Shown: in pieces, positions 56,946 to 64,000 of the stretch | How positions within the stretch are numbered: position 1 is the stretch's first letter | Layout: each line of letters opens with the position of its first letter | Source: Halichoerus grypus | Taxonomy: Eukaryota; Chordata; Mammalia; Carnivora; Phocidae | NCBI RefSeq assembly: GCF_964656455.1 | Contig: NC_135726.1 | Span: 21,711,168-21,775,167 of the forward strand | DNA: 64,000 bases | Reading direction: 5' to 3' | Notes under the pieces: generated by a model | The model's database searches: none | Seen by the model: the letters and a program-made list of their open reading frames with translations, nothing else | Told to the model about the DNA's origin: nothing | Position numbers and translations under genes: made by a program

Positions 56946-57423
56946 AGAAGTTGTAATTCCAAAAGAATACATAGTCTGATGATTTAAAAGTTATTTTAGA
57001 AAAATCAAGAATCTTTACCTACATTTTTAAGAATTTGGGAAATCTTCCTTTATGTATTTATCCTGTAGACACTTTGAGAAATCTATTTGTGATTCTATGG
57101 TTTGATTCTATTTAAACTTCAGAATAAGTTTTGAAGAATTCTTATATTGCTAAATTGTGACAGGCTATAAATAATAAAATAATCAGTTCCAAATACAGTT
57201 TCACAAACAACAAACTTAACTAAGAAAAAAATCTATAAATATTTAAACTTGAAAGATGTCTTTTCCCTGATAATGGAGCGTTATGTGAGGTTTTACCTAC
57301 TCCATAGTTCAAGCTCATGTTGGCAGATGTTGTATAAAGCCTCTTAGGGAATAATCACCCTAATCATTTCATTTCTCAGTAAGCCTCCAAATGCTTGTCT
57401 GTAACTATAGTCATGTTCTCAAA
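56946..57423. other. AT-rich single-copy-looking DNA
   Basis: Nothing recognised. Confidence 0.4.
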
Positions 57424-57650
57424 AAATGTATCTTAATTCTTTTTTTTTTTTAAGATTTAATTTTTTATTTGAGAGAGTGAGAGAGATAGCCTGAGAGGGC
57501 AGAGGGGCACAGGGAGAGGGAGAAGCAAACCCAACTGAACAGGGAGCCCAATGTTGGGCTTGATCCCAGGCTCCTGGGATCATGACCTGAACCGAAGGCA
57601 GTTGTTTAACCGACTGAGCCACGCAGGTACCCCCAAATGTATTTTATTTC
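57424..57650 (-). mobile_element. Can-SINE, reverse
   Basis: Body about 57440-57634 to gagccacgcaggtaccccc. Flanks aaatgtatcttaattc / aaatgtattttatttc with two differences. Confidence 0.92.
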
Positions 57651-57779
57651 TGTAAAAATACAGACAGTAAGTTAAAGGGACTAATCTTTCATGCTATATT
57701 AAGTATAGTGACTGTACATTTTGATCTCTCTTAATAAATGAATTGGGGATGATGAATTTATTCAGACTTTTTACAAGTT

Positions 57780-57960
57780 TCATGAGTGTGGTATGTGCCC
57801 TACCCTATGATAAACAATACTGATAAAAGGGTGAATGAAGCATAGATCCTTCCTTTAGAGAAGTTGCAAATTATTGAGATAGGGTACACTCTGAAGATGT
57901 GCTTTATGACACATTGAGATAAGAGATAAGTGAAAACTATATAATATCAGAGGAGGACAT
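57780..57960 (-). mobile_element. LINE-2 3' end, antisense
   Basis: ggtatgtgccctaccctatg, aacaatactgataaaagggt, gatccttcctttagagaagt resemble the antisense L2 end. Diverged. Confidence 0.5.
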
Positions 57961-57998
57961 AATATTTGTAATAGAGTGGTCATAGCAATACAATATAT

Positions 57999-58170
57999 TG
58001 TAACATTTATTGAACTTATACTATATGTGGGTGTTTTAAATGCTTTACATGTCTTAATTCACTTAATCCAAATTAAATTCCTCTGTTGGGTACTTTACAT
58101 AGATAATTGTTTTAATCCACATTTACCACACTGTATAATAATTAACCACTTATTACATATGAAGGCAACA
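57999..58170 (+). mobile_element. MIR core, forward
   Basis: gtaacatttattgaacttat, actatatgtgggtgttttaa, tgctttacatgtcttaattc, acttaatccaaattaaattc match the MIR 5' core closely. Confidence 0.7.
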
Positions 58171-58913
58171 AGAACTAGATGGGGTTTTGTTGTCTAAGTT
58201 CGAAGAGTATGTGTGCAGTGAAACTGGCTAATTTGAAGGGAGTTTAATAAAGGAGCTATCTATAAATTTAGAAAAAACATCAAACGATATTGTACTACTG
58301 AGTTACCTAGAGTAGGGGATAGGGAATTTTTACCACCCACTTGTATAAAGGGGAATGGAAGGAATGAGTTAAACTGTACAGGTAGCTGAATAGAGAGAAG
58401 TACCTGCTAAGAGCTGTGGTCTTTGGTAGAGGATCACTGCTGAACCACAAAAGCCAGGAGGAAAGAAGCCAGGGGCATAAATATCCCAACATCTCTTTTC
58501 CCTTGCCTAACATGTGCTGGTGCCTCCACTGGCTAAAACCACAGGAAGCCAGAGGTCAAAGGATAAGTATGTAGTCCTAAGAAGGGCAGAGACTGGTTGG
58601 GAGTAAATGTGAGGCAGGGTATTTTGTATCTACCATCAGAGTGGAGAAGAGCACACATTCAGAGGAAGGTGAGGTATTTGGTCTGACTGAGGGTGCAGCT
58701 AAGCTGCAGAGATAGGGCTGATACAGAACTCTATCTTCCATCACACTTTCATACTCCTTTCTATCACCTTACTATTCATCTTATATCTTAGCAAATTTTT
58801 TTTTCCAAAGCAAGGTACATGAATGTTATATGGGACAAATATGATGAAATGTGAGTACACAAAGTTGATTCGGGGGAAGATTGGAACATTTTTGTAAGAT
58901 AAGCACACCACTT
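58171..58913. other. Single-copy-looking DNA
   Basis: Less AT-rich than average around 58400-58700. No repeat, exon or recognised frame. Confidence 0.4.
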
Positions 58914-59058
58914 TCACTTATTTATCCACATACATTGAGTATCCATTGTGCTCTAGGCACTAACAGGAACAAAAGACATTTTATTGCTTCAAAGAGCTCT
59001 GGGTTCAGATGTAAAGGACAAGTAAATAATGATTATAATACATATGAGAAATGTGTTT
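58914..59058 (-). mobile_element. LINE-2 3' end, antisense
   Basis: tcacttatttatccacatac, attgagtatccattgtgctc, taggcactaacaggaacaaa, gctctgggttcagatgtaaa follow the antisense L2 end. Confidence 0.7.
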
Positions 59059-59295
59059 TAAAAGTATGAGAATCTGGGCGCCTGGGTGGCTCAGTCAGTT
59101 AAGTGACTGCCTTCGGCTCAGGTCATGATCCTGGAGTCTCGGGATCGAGTCCCGCATCGGGGTCCCTGCTCGGCAGGGAGTCTGCTGCTCCCTCTGACCC
59201 TCCCCCCTCTCATGCTCTATCTCATTCTCTCTCTCAAATAAATAAATAAATAAATCTTTTTTAAAAATAAATAAAAAATAAAAGTATGAGAATCT
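59059..59295 (+). mobile_element. Can-SINE, forward, young
   Basis: taaaagtatgagaatct is duplicated exactly (59059-59075, 59279-59295). Body gggcgcctgggtggctcagt to AAATAAATAAATAAATAAAT. Close to the copy at 994, including ctctgaccctcccccctctc. Confidence 0.96.
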
Positions 59296-59309
59296 ATAGG
59301 AAGAAGAGA

Positions 59310-59480
59310 AGGACTTAATATTTTATAAATATTCTACTTAATCCTCACCACTATCCTGAGAAAGTGCTATTTTTATTGACATTGACAAATGAGTTAAATG
59401 AAATACAGAGAAGTTAAGTAACTTACCCAAAATCTGACAGCAAGTTAGTGTCCCAATCTTATCTGACTCCAAAGTCTATG
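59310..59480 (+). mobile_element. MIR, forward, well preserved
   Basis: ctacttaatcctcaccacta, acaaatgagttaaatgaaat, agagaagttaagtaacttac, ccaaaatctgacagcaagtt. Confidence 0.88.
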
Positions 59481-60289
59481 TTCAAATTTCCAGTATAAAA
59501 ATATCTTCCTTTCTGTTAGGCAACAAAGGTAGGTAATCTCATAATACTCAGAAAGCTGATATAAACTATAGTTGTGGATAGAGACAACATCATGATTTTT
59601 AAACGTATCACAATGTTTTCCTCATGATGTAGGTATGTTCTAATCCTATGGTCACTTACTGACAATTTCTGGAAATGAAGGAAAAAAAGAGTATGATATT
59701 CAATCTAATTCAGGTTTTATTAAAGATATATGTGCAAATGTTCCATTCTACTCATATAGTTTCATAGCCCACTGCCTTTCTGCTATACTCAGTCTTCATA
59801 TTAGGAGTTATTTATGTTCCTGGCGCATCATATATTATAAACTATGACCATATAAATGTGCATAATCCTCCCCTCTTGGCTCTGTAAACTTTGATCTTTC
59901 ATCCACTATCCTTCACTTCTATTAAACAAAATAGAATTGTGAATGTAGTTCTTCTTAAGGATAATTTTCCACCATGACATACAAGTCAGTATTCCATAGT
60001 TAGTATTATGGGAAATATTAAACCCACATTACGAAATAGAATAAAAAGTGCTTAGAAATTTGTCAGTCCTTGGTCTATCTCTCCACTTAATCGTGAGATC
60101 ATATTCATGTCATTTAGTCTTTGAAACATTTAAAAATATAACAATAGGAAGCTGCTATCGTGTGATTAAGAAAGACTCTGATAGAACACATTTGTTTTCA
60201 TGCTACTTGGATTTTGTTTTAATCTTAAAAAGTATAAGTAACTTCATTAGAAAACTATTAGACATTGGAATAATTAAAGAAATAAAGTA
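59481..60289. other. AT-rich single-copy-looking DNA
   Basis: Nothing recognised up to the start of the L1 at about 60290. Confidence 0.4.
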
Positions 60290-61859
60290 GACTGAGGAGA
60301 GGAAAATGGTAGCTGAGTAGGAGGACCCTAGGCTCATTTCATCTCACAAACACAAGTAGATAACTATCAGGTCATACCACATGTCCCAGAAATCTACCTG
60401 AAGACTGACAGAACAAACTCCACAACTAAGGGGAGAGAAGAGGCCACAATGAAGAAGGTAGGAAGTGTGGAGATGTGATTTAGGCGAGAAACAGATCATG
60501 GATGCTATGGAGGGGAGGAAGCCATGGTCACAGAGAAGGGAGAGAGGGAGAGAGACAGAAAGAGAGAGAGAGGAGAACACAAGGGAATGCATAAGGAGGA
60601 CATTTCCCCAAAGCCATTGGTTTGGAAAAGGAGAGAGACTGAATTTTATGAGTTCTTGCAACCAGCTCTCTTTAAAGACTGGAGTTTTAAAGGTCAGCAG
60701 GCTTGGCTGGGACAGAGCTTGGATGTCACTGCCCTACTCCTGGAGAGAAGGCAGGCAAATAACTTGAGAACAGACAGCATGGAAACAGTGATCTGAAGAA
60801 CACCTGGGGCACACAGTGGGGAGATTATTTGCTCTTCTCAGAGTGCTTCCCTGAGAGGTAGCATTAATGTCAAGGAACAAAGGAGCTGACTGGCACCATT
60901 TCCCCCCACCCTCAGCCCTCAACATAAACACAGAGCTACCTGAGGGAAGCAACTCAGGATGGACACTGGCTGCCTAGCCTGCTTACACCAAGCCCCAACC
61001 CCTGTGCTCTGGAGGGACTGCCCTCTCAGTCAAGCTTGTCTCAGTCCCAGCGCAGTGGTCCCCTCTCCCAGAAGACCAGCACAAGCCCCTGCCCGTACCA
61101 CATCTCCTGATCAGAGAGTTTTGCTGTTCTGGGAATAGCAGGTCTCATTTCACAAACAGGATGGAGCACACTCCATTAAAACTTGCCACATTCAACTACC
61201 CACAGCAGGTAAGGAGAGCCTCTGCAGACAACAGGCCTGAAGGATAGAGGAGCCAAAACACAGCAGCAGAGTACATGCAGCACACACTGGAGAACTTCCC
61301 TGAAATGCCAGGCCCTGGGCACTACATGACTTCTGCATAAGGCCGTGACTTGCAGGAGCAGTAGATATAACCAGCTTTTCTAACACAGAGAAGAAGGCAG
61401 AGACTTCTACAAAATGCCAAGATGGAGGAATTTATTCCAAATGAAAGAACAAAATAAGGTCACAGACAGAGATCTAAGTGAAATATATATAAGTAACATG
61501 CCTGATAGAGAATTTAGAGCACCAACCATAAGGGTGCTCAGTGGGCTTGAGAAAAGAATAGAATACATCAGGGAGACCCTTACCACAGAGATAAAAGAGT
61601 AAAAAAAGAATCTATCAGAGATGAAGAATGCAATAAGTGAGATTGGAAACAGGTTTGATGCAATGAACAGCAGGCTAGAAGAAATAGAGGAATGAATTAG
61701 TGACTTAGAAGATAAAATAATGCAAAATAATGAAGCTGAACAAAAGACAGAAAGAATTATGCAACACAAGAATAGACTTAGGGAAACTCAGTGACTCTGT
61801 CAAATGTAATAACATTCATATTATAGGAATCCCAGAAAAAGAAGAGAGAGAAAGATGGG

Positions 61860-62101
61860 CAGAAAATTTATTTTTTTTTTTTATTTTTTTTTTTTTTAAA
61901 GATTTTTATTTATTTATTTGACAGAGAGAGACACAGTGAGAGAGGGAACACAAGCAGGGGGAGTGGGAGAGGGAGAAGCAGGCTTCCCGCGGAGCAGGGA
62001 GCCCGATGCGGGACTCGATCCCAGGACCCTGGGACCATGACCTGAGCCGAAGGCAGTTGCTTAACAACTGAGCCACCCAGGCGCCCCAGAAAATTTATTT
62101 T
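61860..62101 (-). mobile_element. Can-SINE, reverse, inside L1 ORF1
   Basis: cagaaaatttatttt is duplicated exactly (61860-61874, 62087-62101). A long T-tail, then aaagatttttatttatttat through gagccacccaggcgcccc; ggcttcccgcggagcaggga variant. Confidence 0.96.
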
Positions 62102-62108
62102 AAGAAGT

Positions 62109-62339
62109 AATAGGAGAGGGGTGTCTGGGTGGCTCAGTCGTTAAGTGTCTGCCTTCGGCTCAGGTCATGATCCCAGGGTCCTGGGATCGAGCCCCACATC
62201 GGACTCCCTGCTTGGCGGGAAGCCTGCTTCTCCTCCCAGTCCCCCTGCTTGTGTTCCCTCTCCCACTGTCTCTCTCTCTCTGTCAAATAAAGCAATAAAA
62301 TCTTAAAAAAAAAAAAGGAAAGAAAGAAAGAATAGGAGA
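62109..62339 (+). mobile_element. Can-SINE, forward, inside L1 ORF1
   Basis: aataggaga flanks it (62109-62117, 62331-62339). Head ggggtgtctgggtggctcag. The tail ends in (AAAG)n. It lies 31 bp from, and head-to-head with, the reverse SINE on its left. Confidence 0.94.
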
Positions 62340-62826
62340 AAACTTCCCTAATCTGAGGAAGAATACAGACATCCAGATCCAGGAGGCACAGAGCTCCTCC
62401 CTCCCCCCGCCCACCCAGTCAGAGTCAACAAAAGCAGGCCAACACCAAGACATATTGTAATTAAATTTGCAAAATATACTGGTAGAGAAAAAATCTTAAA
62501 AGCAGCAAGATGAAAGAAGTCCTTAACTTGCAAAGGAAAACCCATAATTCCACCTGGATATTTCTCAACAGAAATTTGGCAATCCAGAAGGGAGTGGCAT
62601 GATAGGTTCAAAGTGCTGAATGGGAAAAATATGCAGCCAAGAATTCTCTACCCAGCAAGGCTATCATTCAGAATAGGAGAGATAAGGAGTTTCCCAAACA
62701 AAAACTAAAGGAGTTTGTGACCACTACATCAGACCTGCAAGAAATGTTAAAGAGGACTCTTGAGTGCAAAGGAGAGACCAAAAGTTACAAAGACAAGAAA
62801 GGATCAGAGAAAATCTCTAGAAACAA

Positions 62827-63090
62827 TGACATAACAAGTAGTAAAATGGGAATAAATATATATTTACAATAATTATTCTGAATGTAAATGGACTAATTGC
62901 TCTAATCAAAAAACACAGGGTGCCAGAATGGATTAAAAAAAAAAAAAAAACTCTATGCTGCCTACAAGAGACTCATTTTAGACCTACAAACACGTACAGA
63001 TTGAAAGTGAGGGAGTGGAGAAACATTATCAAGCAAATTGACGTCAAAAGAAAGCCAGAGTAGCAATAGCTATATCAGACAAACTAGACA
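62827..63090 (+). pseudogene. LINE-1 ORF2 start (endonuclease), truncated
   Basis: ORF2p is the endonuclease and reverse transcriptase of L1. Here only the N-terminal endonuclease part is seen: an LNVNGL segment (metal-site Asn region) from ctgaatgtaaatggactaat, then CLQETHF (catalytic Glu) and TYRLKVREWRNI. It is interrupted by stops and a 16-A run, and stops after about 85 residues. Confidence 0.85.
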
Positions 63091-63094
63091 TTTC

Positions 63095-63935
63095 TGTTCT
63101 TATATTGTTTTTATCCTGCTTTGTTATCAGGGTAGTACTGGCCTCCTAAAATGATTTTGAATGTGTTCCCTCTATTCTGTTATTTGTAAGATTTTGATAA
63201 ATATTGTCATTAATTATTTTTTTAAATGTTTGTTAGAATTCACCAATGAAACCATGCAGTCTTAGGCTTTTCTATGCTGGGAGATTTTTGATTCCTAATT
63301 CAACTTTCATTCTTGTTATTGGTCTAAGAAGATTTCCTATTTCTTCGATTCAAGATTCATGTGTCATTCTTGCTAACTTGAGCAATTTTAGGAATTATCT
63401 GTTTTTTTTCTAATTTATCAGATTTGTCAGTATATAATTGTTTAAAGTAGTCTGTTATCATACTGCATGTTTGTGTGGTTATCTGCTGTATTGTTTTCTT
63501 TTCCATTTCTCATTTTGGTTTTTGAGTCTTCTGTCTTCTTTTTCTTAGTTAATGTAGTTAAGGCATTGCCAGTGTTGTTTGTTTATTTTTTTCGAAAAAT
63601 TGGTCACTTTCAATGTTATGTTATTGTTTATTCTGGTCTCTATTTTATTTTTGATTTTTCTTTATTTCCTTCCTCTACTAAATTTCAGCTCAGTTTCTTC
63701 TTTTTCTCGTTCCCTGTTGTGTAAAGTTGTTTATTGGAACTTTTTTTCCCTAATACAAGCATTTATAATATAAATTTCACTCTAACATCTACTTTTGCTG
63801 CATCCCATTGGTTTTGAATATTGTGTTCTCTTTTTCTTTTGTTTTGAGACGTATTTTGATTTGCCATTTGATTTCTTATTTGGCCCATTGCTTGTGCAGT
63901 AGTGTGTATTTAATAATATTTACATTGTACAAAAA
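63095..63935 (-). mobile_element. LINE-1 ORF2 middle, antisense
   Basis: tatcagggtagtactggcct, cctaaaatgattttgaatgt, gatttttgattcctaattca, tgctgcatcccattggtttt and gatttcttatttggcccatt are antisense ORF2 linker to early reverse-transcriptase sequence. It meets the forward L1 head-on at about 63091. Frames are broken. Confidence 0.8.
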
Positions 63936-63944
63936 GAAATAAAT

Positions 63945-64000
63945 TTTATTCAGTACCTACTATGTGCCAGAAGTACTGCCATAGCAGCATAAATTAGAAA
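63945..64000 (+). mobile_element. MIR/L2-like fragment at the window edge
   Basis: attcagtacctactatgtgc then cagaagtactgccatagcag resembles the 'gagcacctactatgtgccaggcactg' core. Cut by the window end. Confidence 0.5.

Larger units (their letters stand above)
61414..62826 (+). pseudogene. LINE-1 ORF1 remnant (RNA-binding chaperone), broken
   Basis: L1 ORF1p coats the L1 transcript as trimers. The first ATG (61414) opens 62 codons (MPRWRNLFQMKEQNK start, then LEKRIEYIRETL coiled-coil-like sequence) before a stop. Further downstream a frame reads NIHIIGIPEKEERERWAENL, the start of the RRM-like region, then breaks at a SINE. After both SINEs the C-terminal domain is visible (RREWHDRFKVLNGKNMQPRI followed by LYPARLSF). 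Several stops, frameshifts and two SINE insertions make it non-functional. Confidence 0.85.
60290..63090 (+). mobile_element. Carnivore LINE-1, forward, 5' end to start of ORF2
   Basis: The 5' terminus (about 60290) reads gaggagaggaaaatggtagc, then gtaggaggaccctaggctca and gaagactgacagaacaaact, the start of the carnivore L1 5' UTR. A YY1-type ATGG lies near the start with its C changed to T. The 5' UTR runs to about 61413. It includes a GA-rich stretch (60538-60580) and GC-rich sequence around 60960-61340. ORF1 and the first part of ORF2 follow, both broken. The element ends abruptly at about 63090, so the rest of ORF2 and the 3' UTR are missing. Confidence 0.85.

Overview
This window is vertebrate nuclear DNA from a carnivoran mammal. 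It contains more than 30 tRNA-Lys-derived Can-SINEs, with the head motif cgcctgggtggctcag and the tail AAATAAAATCTTTAAA. The internal block 'gctccctgctcagcagggagtctgcttctccctct' type is the arctoid form (bear, seal, mustelid group). The canid SINEC_Cf head (ggatccctgggtggcgcag) and the felid internal block (tgacagctcagagcctgg) are both absent, so a caniform outside Canidae is the best guess (inference). LINE-1, L2, MIR, LTR-like and hAT-like repeats, plus many microsatellites, complete the picture. There is no operon, CRISPR array, tRNA or rRNA gene, and no convincing long protein-coding gene. The longest open frames (up to 140 aa) fall in repeats or in low-complexity or unrecognised sequence.

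Layout: 1-5 kb has L1 scraps, one forward SINE, a 160-bp polypyrimidine tract, and two antisense SINEs, one inserted into the tail of the other. 5-12 kb holds a (CA)n tract, a hAT-like element, old L1 3' ends, an LTR-like piece, and a three-layer nest at 9.9-11.2 kb (SINE inside a repeat inside an L1). 12-18.7 kb is MIR fragments, microsatellites, mostly single-copy sequence and two degraded SINEs. 18.7-28 kb is a 9-kb pile of L1 material, all on the minus strand, with six Can-SINEs and a probable solo LTR inserted. 28-36 kb is SINE-rich, with L2/MIR pieces and a repeat-poor interval (33.3-34.8 kb). 36-43.3 kb is mostly single-copy DNA with two SINEs. 43.7-47.7 kb is forward L1/HAL1-like sequence. 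48-60 kb alternates single-copy DNA with SINE, MIR and L2 copies. 60.3-63.1 kb is the 5' end of a forward L1 (5' UTR, broken ORF1, start of ORF2), cut by two head-to-head SINEs. It ends abruptly against antisense L1 ORF2 sequence.

The only gene-like signal outside mobile elements is a pair of short candidate exons on the + strand (4011-4072 and 17543-17588). Each is bounded by a pyrimidine-rich AG acceptor and a strong GTAAGT/GTGAGT donor, and their phases are compatible. If real, the window lies inside large introns of a host gene; the evidence is suggestive only. I found no sign of a previously undescribed biological system. The most interesting items are the nested insertions, the candidate exons, a perfect 15-bp-arm hairpin at 49.58 kb, a 16-bp palindrome at 16.2 kb, and repeat-free islands that could be conserved non-coding elements. 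Family names for old repeats were assigned by eye and are approximate.
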